A stretch of DNA of 64,000 bases from Lutjanus erythropterus. Its lineage: Eukaryota; Chordata; Actinopteri; Lutjaniformes; Lutjanidae. Made by a program: the position numbers and the translations under genes. The notes under the pieces are model-generated. The model was not told the DNA's origin, did no database searches, and saw nothing but the letters and a program-made list of their open reading frames with translations. Positions 25,852 to 36,543 of the stretch are shown piece by piece. How positions within the stretch are numbered: the first letter of the stretch is position 1; each line of letters starts with the position of its first letter. The DNA lies in NCBI GenBank assembly GCA_020091685.1, contig CM034607.1, positions 28,110,645-28,174,644 of the forward strand, written 5' to 3'.

Positions 25852-28800
25852 CACACACAGATGCATGTGTGCACAGCGGTGCACAAGGACATGCACCCAC
25901 CTCACACACACATGTGCCTCCCACCGAACACGTTGACTCTCTCTCCTCCAGATGCACAAATGTAGCAGCACAAGTTCAAACACACACACAAACACAGAGT
26001 AATAGACACCCATTTAGAGACACGGCATCGCGTGAACGTAGACTGCAAGATGGGCAAGACGGGACGTCACGCCTGGAAAAAATGTAAGGGGTTAGAGTGG
26101 GGGAGAGAGGGAGGGATGAAAATGAGGGGAAGGGCTGAGACAGAGCTGGGGGAGGCGGGGACAGACTGATAGAGAGAAGAAGGAAGAGCGATAGCTGGAG
26201 ATACTGCATGCTTGCATAAGTGTCTGAATGTGCGTGTGTGTGTGTTTGTGTGTGATGTATGTAGTTGACACAGATTTATGAACGGAGAGGGTCATAGATG
26301 GAGGCGCTGTTGGTGGTTGTTGGGGGTTGGGGGAAGTGGGGGTCTTGGTACAGCACCAGATAATGGAATCAATGCAATCTGTGTGTGTTTCACTTTGTGT
26401 GTGTGTGTGTGTGTGTGTTTGTGTGTGTGTGTAGCGTACCTGCCTGATAGACACTGCCTGCTCGGACTCTAATCGCCTGGAGAATTAGTGATGTGACTTG
26501 GCAGAGGGAAACAGGCACAAAACAGAGCCAGGGACAGCAGCGCCTGAGAGAGGGATAGAAGAAGAGGAGAGACAAAAAGAGGAGAGCGAGGGATGGAGGG
26601 GTAGCGAGAGGGGAATAGCTTTTCTGTTTGCTGCCGCGTACAGCGCTCAGAGAAAAAGGAAGACTGTGAAGATGAGGCAGGATAGGTTTTATCAAGCGTT
26701 ATTTTCGTTACCACTGGATTAATTGTTGCTGTTTTTTCTCTCTGAAGGGGAAAACGGATCAATAACCCATCGAAAGAGTGTGTGTGTGAGAGAATGTGTG
26801 TGTGCGTGTGCGTGTGTACCTGTTTTATGTATATGCACTTGTTGTATGCATGTGCACACGGACATGAGTACAAGTGTGTGCGTGTGTGCGTGTTCATGTA
26901 AGGAACACCAGGGAAAGCAGAATGGTGAGTTCAGACTGGCTAAAACGGGCCGGCTAACAAATCGAGACAGGCAATTCGACTGACCACGTCCGCCCGCCAT
27001 CTTCCCTTCATTTGTGTCCACCTTCATGTTCATTCTTTTGACATGTAGGTAATTTTTTTTTACACAAGAATGTTTCACTTCTTCCTCCCTCTCGCTTCTG
27101 GTTTTCATCCTCCGGTCTTTGTCTCTCGTGCTTTGGAGAGCAGCAGAGGAGCTCATAAAACTGGGACAGAGGGAAATATCTCAAAGCACAGAGACAAAGA
27201 GGAAACACAGAGAGGCAGTCTAATTTCTCACACTGGCAGCAAAACGCTTCATGTTCTTTGTGCGTTTGTAGAGTCGCATGTCTGTCTGCATGTGTGTGCA
27301 CCTGGCCACAGACCGATTTCGTGAGTTAGGGACGTGTTCTGGATTGTTGGCAGACGATATGAAGCTGTAGTCTGCACAGACTTATGAGCTTTTCAGCTGT
27401 GTGTACCAGTTGTTTGGACCGTGGCTCATATTCTCTATGTGGCATCTGCAGTGTCAGGCTTGTATGACATTTATTTTGTCTGGGGAAGAGTAAATCAGGG
27501 TAACTCCCTCGAGGCTGAGCATCTTTGTCATGGGGGAGTGATTGCATAATCCTGTGAGATCACAAGGCCTGTAGGAAATATAAGACGACAGTGTTGTCTG
27601 CGGCTGCAGGCACAGCTGTCTGTGGATGTTTCATGCATGTGCACAAGCAAAGAGTCGAGTGTCTATGTCTATATGAACTGTATGACCGCTCTGTTGGAGC
27701 TTAACGCTCATACAGGCCGGCCGGACAGCCGTATGGTCATCACAAATGCAAATCCCGATTCATATATTAAATGCGAGGATTTTCCTCTGCGTATGCGCGT
27801 CTGTCTTCAAATGCTTTGTCTGTCTGTCTGTCTGCCAGCAGGGGGCATTTTGTTTGAACGTCTTACTGCACAGACCTGCACTGGCAAACAGGCGCTGGCT
27901 ATGTCAGGAGAAAGGACAGTAAAAGAGCCGTGAAAACAAAATGAATGGATAAATACCGCGATGAGAATTGATGTTTATATACTGAACAATGTACTGTAAC
28001 TTAATCTTTCTCTTTCTACAGGATGGGATCCAGTCGATGTTAGGCAGACGTGTCAAGACGAAACATTTTATGTCGGACTGCATCGATAAAGAAACGGTAA
28101 CCATTCAACGTGTCGTATAAACTGTCTCTTATTTTAGAGCCTGTTTTTGTTATAAGATGCTACGTATCCATTATAACAAAATATTTAATAATAAACAGAT
28201 GACACACATACGTATTGGCATACTCACTTAAATAACTTACATACTTAACATACGTCACAGTTTTTTTTTCATCACAACATTGATTTTACCTGCGGATGAG
28301 GTTGATTGATCAGCAGTGTCTGTTGGTGTGCTTCATTGTCCCTGAGACCCTTAACCTGTGATGATATGAAAGGTCACAGGTGAGGTCCTTGGGAACAAAG
28401 TCGCATGCAGCTGCATCTGGAGGCCACATTTCCTGTCCTTATACTGAGAGAAAACATATTATAATGCCAGACAACAAGTTACGTACTTTTTAAAATCACA
28501 ACATTATTACAAATGTCATAAGTCCATCATAAATCAGAGCAGATCTAATGAGCAGTTGCAGAATAAGATGATCCTGGCTGCATGAACTCATCTGGAGAGA
28601 ATTTCCCAAACTTTCCAGACGTCATGGAAAGCCAAGATGAGACATTGTGCTTCTCCGGAGGGGGCAGTACCTTTTGGCTGGCTTTGTGTGCTGAACACTT
28701 ACACGGTTCAATAAAAAGACAGCCAAGGTTCGTGACCCCGGTATATGATTCATGGGGGATTTTTAAATCTGACATCACTGAAAATTACAAGACTCAAGAC

Positions 28801-31800
28801 CTGCAGCAAAGAGATAGTCACGCTTCTAAAAAGATGACCAAGTGTAATATTATGCTTATTCATTTGTAGAGATTTTGAAGCTCCTCACAGCAACTCAAAT
28901 TATTTGCTAATGTTAGTTTTAGAAAACATTTTGGATTGGTAAACCGTCTTTGAGTATTTTCCTGGTGATTTTGTTGGCCTGCTGCAGAAAGGCTGCACTG
29001 TTTTTTTCCCTTTACTTTAACATGGTGCTATTGTTAACAAGTATTTATATGATGTAATTCATATGTATTTTCATGCAACCCATGTATGTAAATTAAAGGT
29101 AGAATCAGTCGGATTTATCTGAGCTGTTCACACACACGGCAGAAAGATACAAGGACATCAAGTACTTACGTTCTGGGTTAGAAAAGTGTCTCGAGCACAG
29201 AAAAATAATTAACAAAATAAGGAGACACAGGCAGAGGGCAGAGTCTTAGCAGATACAGCTGCCACCACACACTTCTAGTGGGTCATAAGAGATGATTGAA
29301 AGGAATTATGTTAATACAAGTCTGTACATTAATTTTAAAGAAAATGTTATACTGTGTAAGCATTCTACTCCTTTTTTGCAATTAGCTATTCTTTCTTTGG
29401 TTGCAAAAAATAAATATATTTTGTGAGAAAAAATAAAAGATTTTGTGAGAAGAAAGAAAAGATTTTTCATATGGCTGCAGTTAACAAAAAATATTTTTTA
29501 CCGATGATCATTTTCTCAATTAATTGTTTAATCATTTGGTCCTGAAAATGGAAAAATAAAATGTTTCAAAAAATAACCTAAATGATTAATTGATTATCAA
29601 AATAGTTGCTCGATCAACTAAGTGATTAATGAACTGATTGTTGCTGCTCTACATTTTCATAATTTTTATGGATGAATGCTTTGCACCTTGTTCTGTTTTT
29701 GATTAACCAAAAATATGACAATAAAATACAAGAAATGCTGGAAATCTGTGTGATTTTTTAAAATGTAATCAGCTGTGATTTTGTGGCACGTTTGCAGCGT
29801 AGGATACATTTTTGCTCACCCAGCCAGGAACTGAACATGAGATAAATATTTTACATCAGTGTTGTAAAGATCTACATGTGATAAAACTTTTTCACTGTCA
29901 CATTTTTCTGACGGCAGAGCGGGCAGTTTTCAGGTGAATAAATGAAAGTGACGTGGTCCTTTTTCTCTCAGACTCTCGCCCTGACACTCGGCCAGGGTGG
30001 CTCAGTGTTCCCTGGCTCTCAGCCCTCCATGTGTTTGTGCATCCCAGGACAGTTGACATTGATTGTGCCGGAGACAGACTGAGACACATTAGTACCCAGC
30101 TCGCTCCTGCCGCTGAAAAACACATTAACTGGCTGCATTGGGAGCCCTGTCTGGTAACCATGGCGAAGCACACAGGGAGGGAGGAGGAGGAGGGTTGAGA
30201 CGGGGCAGCGGGTTCAGCGTGCAGTCTCTCAGGGGTTGTCTTTCTCAAACGCTCCTTTCCTTTCCTCCGGCCACGTCTGTCATTTTCTCTCTCCCTCTTT
30301 TGAACTGACAGCGTCTCTGTCTGTGTCTGTTTCTCCTTTCCTCACACACTCATATAAACACAATTTGCATATTTCTTTTTCTTCTCTTGCATTCTTCTTC
30401 TTCTTCTTCTTATTGATGCTGACCTCATCAATCTGCCCTTACCTCATACTCCACCCCCTTACCCAACTACCCTCTGCAACATAATCTGCCTCTCTCTAAT
30501 TTTGCCTTTTTTCTAGCCTTTTTTCCCTCATGTCTTTTCTTTCTTTGTCAGTATGGTTCCCTTCTGTGGAGAGACACGGGAAAGACGAGAGGGAGCAAAA
30601 ACAATGTGAAAATGTGGAATAAACTCAGCTAAAACTGATACTGAAGGAGGACAGAGGAGATTATGATTTTCCACAGTCATAATTTCAATATTTAATAGTA
30701 TTAAGGACCTTTTATATTTGGTTTTTCATACTTTATTTTGTGCATAGTACTGCATATGTGCATAATATTTATACAGCAGTAGGCCTGTTCTAGTTTTTTA
30801 GGTTCCTCATCTATACTATGCTTCTGTTTTTTGGTACCTCTGCTGCTGCAAAACTTTTCCTTGTGTTTAAAATCAAGGCAATTTTTTTACTGTAACTAGA
30901 ATTTAAAGTACTTGTAATCTGAGTATTGCATGTGAGAAGACTTTGAAATTAACCACCGTATATTTACTTGGTAATAAAAAGGTTTTGCATGTTAAACATC
31001 CAGTCAGTTCATCCAGATTCTAGACTTTTTTTTTTTTTTTAACTTAAAGCTCAGTTGTGTAACTTCTGCTGAACTGCAGCCATTGTGGCCTCTAGTGGCA
31101 ATTGCAGGATGATGGTAAAACAAAATGGGTAACACTTTTCAATATGATACTCTGAAAATGAAAGTAGTTACTAAGAAATGAGGAACAATCTAATAATCAG
31201 TGACTCATTCATAAGTAGTTCCTGAATACCTGTGATTTGAGTGCTATACTGTATATCGTAGATAATGATGAGTTATTACGAACAGGCTTCCCCTTCGTGA
31301 TTTATTAAAAAGAGTAAGTAATGGTAAAATAATTATGAGGTAATCAAAGATCACTTAGTAGCTACTTAGAATGATGCATCACTATAATTGAGGTGCACAA
31401 AAAGAGTAACTAATGATGAAGTAATCAATAATGAATAAGTTGTTACTAGTTTGTGCTGCTCAGTGGCTGATTTAATCAGGAAAAACTCATGAAGAACGTA
31501 GTTGTTATTTCAATTCATACTTTCAACTTATATGTAATAAAATGATAGTATTGAGTTACTAGAGAACAGCCTGGAAGATACTGTATTAATGAATGATCAG
31601 GTAATGATAAGTTCCTAATTATTACATGGCTTTGTTACACACAATTCTGATTGGTCAATTGCAGCATTTTAAAGCCTGTTATTTTTTTTAGCAGACTGTT
31701 GCTATGAAGAACAGGCCGTTGCTATGGACACAATTCTGATCGTAGACACTCTGGAGGAGCAATAAAATTATGTTTTGTGTTAATTTATTGATTTATTTTG

Positions 31801-31933
31801 GTAGTAAAGTGATTCAAGTCCCCTCTGCTTTATGCTGCTTCTTGTCTTCTGGAGATGGGCATGCCAGAAAAAGTTTGATTTGTCAACCAAAAACCCAAAG
31901 ATAAATTAAGTTTAACATAATAATAAATACTTT

Positions 31934-31970
<37 letters not shown>

Positions 31971-32499
31971 GTTTTGCAGTATTAGCCAACATAACAGGTC
32001 ATACCAGACCAAGTAAGGCTGTAGCAGCAATTGACCATGTGTGCATTTTATCACTCATGAGTTAAACTTTAATTAGTAAGAGGAAGAATGTGTCATTTCT
32101 CCTTTCAAAAGTTACAGTGTCTCGCTTTAGTCCAAATATATTAAAGCTGTAGGTGCAGTGATTGTTGAGTCTCATTCCCAGGTTGTCAAATACTGATGTT
32201 TTGTGAAAGTCTCCCGTCACAGGTTACATTTTCTAAAGCCTGACAGCAGAGCCAAGAGGAGGACCAGCAGCTTAGTTTTCTCTCAGACAACTTGAATTAC
32301 ATCATGTTTAAAGGTTACCATGAAATCTTTTCCCAATGCGACCAAAAATAAACTGCCGACCCCAGCTTTAAGTCAGCCCCCTCTAGTCTGATAATAATCT
32401 GATAATATTGATGTTTGTTGTGTCCTGCAGGCACACATGCTCAGCCCACATGGACAGACATGGAGAAGACACCAAAAATACCATTACAGCAGTGCATAA
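2020..32499 (+). CDS. Candidate four-exon gene for a 77-residue protein (or spliced noncoding RNA)
   Basis: Four segments with good splice borders join in one frame: 2020-2060, 5193-5241, 28022-28096 and 32431-32499. They total 234 bases, or 77 codons plus stop. Phases agree at all three junctions (2, 0, 0) and no stop interrupts the joined frame. An AATAAA at 32629 with a TG-rich stretch after it would end the transcript. The product starts MIFHHFSG, has two cysteines, is rich in aromatic and basic residues in its second half and ends in KYHYSSA. I see no signal peptide or membrane segment. I recognise no family. The segments could instead be exons of a longer neuronal-type gene, exons of a lncRNA, or chance matches. 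The introns (about 3, 23 and 4 kb) hold many repeats. Confidence 0.3.
2061..5192. other. Putative intron, no other gene seen
   Basis: A pyrimidine-rich stretch (2,080-2,360), a short GT run near 2,521-2,531 and AT-rich DNA. The 176-codon open frame at 2963-3493 has no domain and unremarkable composition, so I read it as chance. Confidence 0.4.
5193..5241 (+). CDS. Candidate internal exon (49 bases)
   Basis: A TCTGTTTTTCAG acceptor and a perfect CAG|GTAAGG donor flank 49 bases. The only fully open frame begins after one carried base and encodes CSLFDNLNYFTEDFYQ, ending on a codon boundary. Both splice sites match consensus well, which makes this one of the better exon candidates in the first 30 kb. 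The protein family is not recognised. Confidence 0.42.
5242..7449. other. Putative intron, no gene seen
   Basis: Unique-looking intronic DNA with a pyrimidine-rich block (6,350-6,540) and a short (TA)n run (6,560-6,588). The open frames at 5774-6121 and 6348-6961 follow the pyrimidine-rich composition and lack domain signals. Confidence 0.4.
7450..9035. repeat. Tandem array of a roughly 450-base unit carrying an ATTAATCG-type element
   Basis: The same order of landmarks recurs at least three times: TTTTCTGTGATTGACAG, then an ACTGT(A/G)CTxTCATGCC stretch (8,013; 8,447; 8,913), then a CACTATAACAAAGTGAT-like stretch (7,526; 8,113; 9,008), then a dispersed-repeat segment with AATTAATCGATT and 'CTGGTTCCAGCTTTT'. 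Spacing of the landmarks is about 430-590 bases. Copies have diverged, so the amplification is not recent. Confidence 0.7.
9629..9665. repeat. (CTGT)n microsatellite
   Basis: About nine CTGT units with one CTGT-to-TTGT change. Confidence 0.9.
9758..10020. repeat. Diverged ATTAATCG-type dispersed repeat
   Basis: It has the same order of phrases as the copies in the 7,450-9,035 array: 'ATTTGCCAGTTCCAGCTTTT', then 'ACAAAACACACTATTTGAAG', then a 'TTTTCTGATACTTTATAGAC' end. This family is common in percomorph genomes. The copy is non-coding and AT-rich. Confidence 0.6.
14251..15043. mobile_element. CAAGTC-rich non-autonomous element with terminal inverted repeats
   Basis: The left end begins CAGAGGTGGGAGTAAGTC. 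The right end, ACTCAAGTCCCCCACCTTTG, is its approximate inverted repeat. Both ends contain many AAGTC/GACTTG motifs, and about 700 bases of AT-rich DNA with no transposase lie between. This arrangement is characteristic of a common teleost DNA-transposon-derived family. No clear target-site duplication is visible (flanks GTTCAATG and AGGTCTGG). A small relic of the same end sequence occurs near 48,870-48,950. Confidence 0.7.
15053..15210 (+). repeat. Dispersed teleost repeat, plus orientation
   Basis: The segment with 'GGGCTACTGTAGAAACATGG' and 'GGCTCATTCTAAAGTTACG' matches, in reverse complement, the segment at 45,262-45,358. The following 'GGTCATCATACACTAATG' also recurs near 45,690. The inverted repetition shows a mobile or repetitive origin. 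No coding capacity is visible. Confidence 0.65.
18456..18620 (-). repeat. Possible retroelement 3' tail
   Basis: 'ATACATTTTTATTGAGATTTTG' followed by a GGCATTACAAACAAC stretch resembles the reverse strand of a poly(A)-ended LINE tail. A similar T-rich start is seen at 34,262-34,440. There is no reverse transcriptase sequence, so the assignment is tentative. Confidence 0.25.
21650..21900. repeat. Possible SINE-like dispersed repeat
   Basis: The phrase 'GGCAATTCAAAGTGCTTTAC' followed by A-rich sequence is frequent in teleost dispersed repeats. The 154-codon open frame across it (21576-22040) has no recognisable domain. Confidence 0.35.
22810..23045. repeat. Diverged ATTAATCG-type dispersed repeat
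   Basis: 'CATTTGCTGTTCCAGTGTGA', 'GATAGCAAACTAAATATATT' and 'CAGACAAACAAGGTATTTAT' occur in the same order as in other copies of this family in the window. Confidence 0.6.
25794..25848. repeat. (CA)27 microsatellite
   Basis: A perfect 55-base alternating CA run, the longest perfect dinucleotide tract of this type in the window. Further GT/CA-rich DNA continues to about 26,900. Confidence 0.95.
25849..28021. other. GT/CA- and GA-rich intronic block
   Basis: Imperfect GT runs (26,236-26,252; 26,397-26,431; 26,779-26,820) alternate with purine-rich stretches (26,090-26,200; 26,500-26,620). The overlapping Thr/His- and Cys/Val-rich open frames on both strands are microsatellite artefacts. No gene is supported before the exon candidate at 28022. 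Confidence 0.5.
28022..28096 (+). CDS. Candidate internal exon (75 bases)
   Basis: A strong acceptor (TTTCTCTTTCTACAG) and a GTAACC donor flank 75 bases that stay open in only one frame, in phase 0 at both ends. The peptide begins DGIQSMLGRRVK and ends CIDKET. Its phase fits both the 5193 and 32431 segments. The local base mix is richer in CpG than the surrounding DNA, which fits an exon. The family is not recognised. Confidence 0.45.
29480..29660. repeat. ATTAATCG-type dispersed repeat fragment
   Basis: The end portion of the family: 'TCAATTAATTGTTTAATC', 'AATGATTAATTGATTATC' and 'GTTGCTGCTCTA' near the terminus. Confidence 0.55.
31626..31775 (+). repeat. Dispersed repeat shared in inverse orientation with 47,193-47,255
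   Basis: The segment at 31,701-31,764 (with GTTGCTATGGACACAATTCTG and CTCTGGAGGAGCAATA) matches the reverse complement of 47,193-47,255 at roughly 80% by eye. This marks a dispersed element inside intronic DNA at both places. Confidence 0.65.
31937..31966. repeat. Poly-T tract (30 T)
   Basis: An uninterrupted run of T. It may be the reverse-strand tail of a retroposed sequence, but no body is identifiable. Confidence 0.85.
32431..32499 (+). CDS. Candidate terminal exon with stop codon
   Basis: It follows a TGTTTGTTGTGTCCTGCAG acceptor and encodes 22 residues (AHMLSPHGQTWRRHQ...HYSSA) before TAA at 32497. Phase 0 agrees with the 28022 segment. A canonical poly(A) signal lies 130 bases past the stop. 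The peptide is too short to classify. Confidence 0.38.
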   Translation, partial: AHMLSPHGQTWRRHQKYHYSSA

Positions 32500-32628
32500 G
32501 TAGTGCAAAGCACTTTGTCTCCACACAAAGAAGATATCCTTCCTTGAACAAAAGTTTTGTTTAATAATCCAATAACTAGAAGAACATTTTATTGAGAAGC
32601 ATGGCCCTTAAATCATCATATAATGAGC

Positions 32629-32634
32629 AATAAA
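32629..32634 (+). terminator. AATAAA poly(A) signal of the candidate four-exon gene
   Basis: AATAAA is followed within 20-50 bases by TGTTTGTTTTGC and GTTGGTGC, a plausible GU-rich downstream element. AATAAA alone is common in AT-rich DNA, so its weight comes from its position after the terminal exon. Confidence 0.4.
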
Positions 32635-32639
32635 AACAT

Positions 32640-33875
32640 TTAGCATGCCTGTTTGTTTTGCTAATGTTGGTGCATCTAAATGTAGAGATTAAATTCTTCC
32701 TCACATAACAGAATATGTTATGAATATGTTCTCTTTGAGTCACTTTCCTCCATCACTGTAGATGTTTCACATCATGTTTTGTCCTTCTGTGCACCCTTCA
32801 TAATGATATCACAACTGTCCAATAATTATTTACACTTAACAGATGTATCTGTAGAGGGCAGTGCAGAGCTGCAGTCCCACAGTCAGGGCTCAGTTGAGAT
32901 GGCAGTGCAGAAACTAAACACTGTACTTTATAATTAAATTTAAATAAAAAATAAATAAGCAAACACTGTTATTTATCCTACAGCTGTGGGTAGTTTGCTT
33001 CTAAAATTATGTTAAGAGTTTAAACAAACCAGCATTATACACAGCTGTTGCACTTTCACATTAAAATACTTTTCTTTTTCCTGCTCAGACGCTGGTAATG
33101 CAGACAGCTCATGAACAATTTAACAATAATTTCACACTGTGACAAAAGTCAGTGTTCACAATGAGCTGAGAGGAGCCAAGAGGTAACCTGAAGTACATCT
33201 TAACTTTTCTCACTATACTGTATGTCTACACTCAGTTGTGATATATTTTTTAAATTACAGTTTTATCATTGTACATCTGTCCTTTATGAGTGCGAGTGGC
33301 TTCATCGTACTGTGATTCACAAAAAGGATGTACCTTACATCCTGGGTAAGTTCAGGGAAAATGCAACAAATATCAGATGTTGATGAAACAACAGAGACCA
33401 ACATAAACCCTATGAGGTGCATCAGTATCTGAAACATGATTGAAAAATGTTGTAGTGTGACATCAGTATGTTTGATTTAACTCACCACAAAATTGGATGT
33501 TTGAATTAAAACTTATTAATCTTACTCATTGCCTTCTTTGTTTCTGTGCGTGAGCATTTGACCAAATGAGGCATCTTCACATTTATGTTTCTGAATCATC
33601 AATATCATTCAATTTAATTTCTACATTTTACTGCAGATAGTCCTCTACTTGTAGCATTGTTCTTTTTTAATGTTTCTATCCTGCTATAAATAATGTTTGC
33701 AGGTATTATTTGGAGGATTGTATCAAGTTACTTGTTGGGAGTGATGTTATCATTCCTGTGTCTGTATGCAAAGGCGGGACTGAACGTGCCTCCAGCAGAA
33801 ATACAAGAACAGATGCACAGTATAGAGATTCTGAGCATCTACTTAAAGTGGAGCATGAAAAAACAAAAATCCGAG
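32640..33875. other. Intergenic, nothing recognised
   Basis: AT-rich DNA between the candidate upstream gene and the duplicated segment at 33,876. Only short open frames without coding features were seen. Confidence 0.4.
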
Positions 33876-34202
33876 TCACTAACTACTATACACATCAACA
33901 TAAATAGTATCTATAAAGGGAATTGGAGCAAAATGGCCACAAACACATTCATCAGACAAAGAAGTTGCAATAAAAATTTAAATAGAAACCCCACCTAAGG
34001 AAATGAAATTGGGTGATGATGTGTAAAATATCTTGGTTTTGCAGGGGGATTAAAGACGTGGCATAGCAAATGTGAGTATAAATATTATATGTGGGTTACA
34101 TTATATGTGTGAAATCACAGTAACAGCCTGGCAGTCAGCAGGGAGACTGAACTAAAACTCTGCGCTGCAATTTCCATCAGAGCCTCCTAAACAAGATGAA
34201 CA
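33876..34202 (+). repeat. Direct duplication, copy 1 (upstream of the AT-hook gene)
   Basis: It runs from ACTAACTACTATACACATC to GAGCCTCCTAAAC and aligns along its length with 34,653-35,004. Shared landmarks in the same order are ACAAAGAAGTTGCAAT / ACAAGGAATCTGCAAT, TATCTTGG, TGAGTATAAATA / TGGGTATAAATA, CCTGGCAGTCAGCA and GAACTAAAACTC. The TATA-like motif is at 34,077-34,084. Confidence 0.8.
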
Positions 34203-34261
34203 TTTTCTTATTTTAATTAAGATGCAACACTGGTGATTTTGGTAACAGTGAAACACCATCT

Positions 34262-34440
34262 TTATTTTCATTTGTTTATTTATTTATTTTTATTAACAAA
34301 ATTTTCAAACATACATTACTCGTAAGGGAAGCTCATATATACATAGAAACATAAAAACAGTTGACATAACAGACTAACTTAGGGGATTTAAACAATAATA
34401 TAAAATACAATGCAACAAATAAAAAAATAAGTCAAGGAAG
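34262..34440 (-). repeat. Possible retroelement tail between the duplicated segments
   Basis: A T-rich start (TTTATTTATTTATTTTTATT) followed by AAAATTTTCAAACATACATT. The layout resembles a reverse-oriented LINE 3' tail and is similar in style to 18,456-18,620. No coding sequence is present. Confidence 0.3.
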
Positions 34441-34652
34441 AGGAAGGGCTTTGAGAATGTGGAAGATAAATGTGCTTGAGTCTAAGACGGATTAAATAAT
34501 GTAAACCATATTTATTAATTTGTGTTTATGATATTACTTTTGTTTGTGGTTCACTAGATATAGGGGATGGCTCATTTTACCCAGTGGCTCAACTTCTCTT
34601 GCACATAAAATTAAGAATGCATAAAAAAATTTATTTAAAAAAATCACTGGCA

Positions 34653-35004
34653 GGCTACTAATTACTACATATACAAGGATAAATAGTAATTATAAAGTGT
34701 ATTGAAACAAAATAGTCCCAAACAAACTGATTAGACAAGGAATCTGCAATGAAAAAACTAAAAACTAAAAAATAAAAACAGAAACCACACCTGAGGGGAT
34801 GGGACGGGAGCAGAAGTATCTTGGGTCTGCAGATAGCAGTGTTGAAGGATTAAAAAAAAAGTGCCATAGAAAATGTGGGTATAAATACTGTATGTGGGCT
34901 ACAGTATATGTGAGGAATCCCAGTAACGGCCTGGCAGTCAGCACAGATGTTGAGCCGGAACTAAAACTCCACGCAGCAGTTTCCTTCAGAGCCTCTTAAA
35001 CGTG
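34653..35004 (+). repeat. Direct duplication, copy 2 (probable AT-hook gene promoter)
   Basis: The partner of 33,876-34,202, ending in GAGCCTCTTAAACGTGACGG. It sits directly against the putative noncoding first exon of the AT-hook gene, so this copy probably contains the working promoter. It keeps the TATAAATA motif at 34,880-34,887. Confidence 0.8.
34880..34887 (+). promoter_or_regulatory. TATA-like motif of the AT-hook gene promoter
   Basis: TATAAATA is preserved in both duplicated copies. The predicted start about 30 bases downstream would lie near 34,915 and would give a first exon running to the donor at 35,142. Transcription from here is inferred. Confidence 0.35.
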
Positions 35005-35141
35005 ACGGACAGCCGGAAACGATCGCAAATTTAAACAGCCATCACAACAACAATAAACGCGCACTTTTACTCTGCAGGCTGTCTGATGAATCAATAATTT
35101 ATGGAAAATTAATCTTAAATCTTACAGAGGATTTCTTTAAG
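34915..35141 (+). other. Putative 5' noncoding exon of the AT-hook gene
   Basis: The segment ends at a good donor (TTTAAG|GTGAGATT, intron from 35,142) and is richer in CpG than the surrounding DNA near 34,990-35,060. The matching acceptor is at 36,501-36,504, giving an intron of about 1.36 kb in the 5' UTR. The start coordinate is a guess from the TATA-like motif. Confidence 0.35.
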
Positions 35142-36504
35142 GTGAGATTTGCACTCTGCTGTTCGCAGTATTTTATCCGCTTCACGCCGCTAGCTGCTCT
35201 TTCCATCGCCATCGATTTTGAACCTGACTATTACCTGGAAAACAATCTGGTCCATAGTCATAGCGATTGTCTAAGGCCTTAAATCTGATCAAATTTATCA
35301 TCATGCATTTACAGTTGAGAATGCATTGTGTTGTTAAGAGTTTTTAAAATAATTTGCATATATTTAAATCAGTAAACACGCAGCCAAAACCCCCCAAATA
35401 CCATTTGCATGCAGCGATATTAACAGTGCACATGTTTTGCTAGCCTCCTCTTCGGCACTTGAGTATCATACTGCTTCCCGCCGTTGTGAGATTGTAATCC
35501 AGAAAATAGACGTAGCCGATAAAAATCCATCCTTCCAATAACAACAATAAAAACCTAGTAATATTTATTACTTACTTGCGAAATATTATTTAAAAAAAAA
35601 TATGCACGTGTATGCCATCTAACTCCACAGACTAGCTTGTGTAAGTAGATTTTATTCGTTCCCTTTTTTTTAAAAAACAAAACAAAACAATCAACAATAT
35701 TATATTTTAAGACAAAAATCTGATTTTCAGTAATAATATTTTTATCAAATGGAGAACGATTTTAAGATGGTTTTAGGGAATTAGTAAAGTCTTTAACAGG
35801 TTTAATCCGTTGTTATAGATAATATCCAGACTTTTAAATAAAATAAAAACATTAGCTTATAATTATTAATTATAAATAATCATTGTGTCAACATTAGAGA
35901 ATAACTAAGTAAATGCTCATTTAAATTTAACTAATGATATTAGTCGGTCAAAATAAATAAATGATATGATAAATGAATAAATAAATAAATCACAGTCCAT
36001 TATTACATGATAAGAACATAATACAAGCCTCAGCTGTTAAGCAGGTTGGCTACAGAACAAATTTTAAAATGCATATTAATTTCCTAATATTGTCTATATT
36101 ACCTTTTAAACAGCTGTCACAGTTCTGGAATAGCGAATTGTATTAAGGCATAAATTTAAAATTATTTACTTTTTGCTTATTAATATGCCACAAAAAACCA
36201 AAAGATTTGGTCTGAATCTCATTAAAGTGAGAAAAAAAGTGGTTTTAGCAAGGGCTGATAACATAACAAGAAATTTCGAATGTTTTAAAAGCACACACCT
36301 ATATGAACTTGCTGGATATTCTACTAGTTACTTTATTTGTGATTTGTTTGGCTTGACATGAAAAGTTGTGGCATTGTATAGCACCAAAGTCTTGCTCAGT
36401 CACATTTAACATCTAGTTGTATAATCAATATTCAGATAGGTTAATGTAGATATTAAGCGATTATTAATTAAATATTTATTGTGCTTTTCCATTCTCATTT
36501 ACAG
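35142..36504. other. Putative 5' UTR intron of the AT-hook gene
   Basis: AT-rich sequence with AATA/ATAA-rich stretches near 35,950 and no coding signal. It ends in TTCTCATTTACAG before the exon holding the AT-hook coding sequence. Confidence 0.35.
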
Positions 36505-36543
36505 GTGCAAACCTAACAGACAGTCCAAGCTGACGGCTGCAGT

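Larger units (their letters stand above)
28097..32430. other. Putative last intron with repeats
   Basis: No other exon is supported. It contains a diverged ATTAATCG-type repeat (29,480-29,660), a TTC run near 30,390-30,411, an AGTAACTAATGA-rich repeat (31,130-31,625), a second repeat (31,626-31,775) and a 30-base poly-T (31,937-31,966). The 116-codon minus ORF at 29,898-30,248 has no domain. Confidence 0.4.

Noticed and set aside
25714..26897. Several 70-145-codon ORFs with Cys-Val or Thr-His repeats
   Set aside because: They are translations of CA/GT microsatellites in multiple frames.
1..32700. Possible miR-9 host gene, since the human TMEM79 neighbourhood on 1q22 includes MIR9-1
   Set aside because: I looked for the mature miR-9 sequence on both strands and did not find it in the window.
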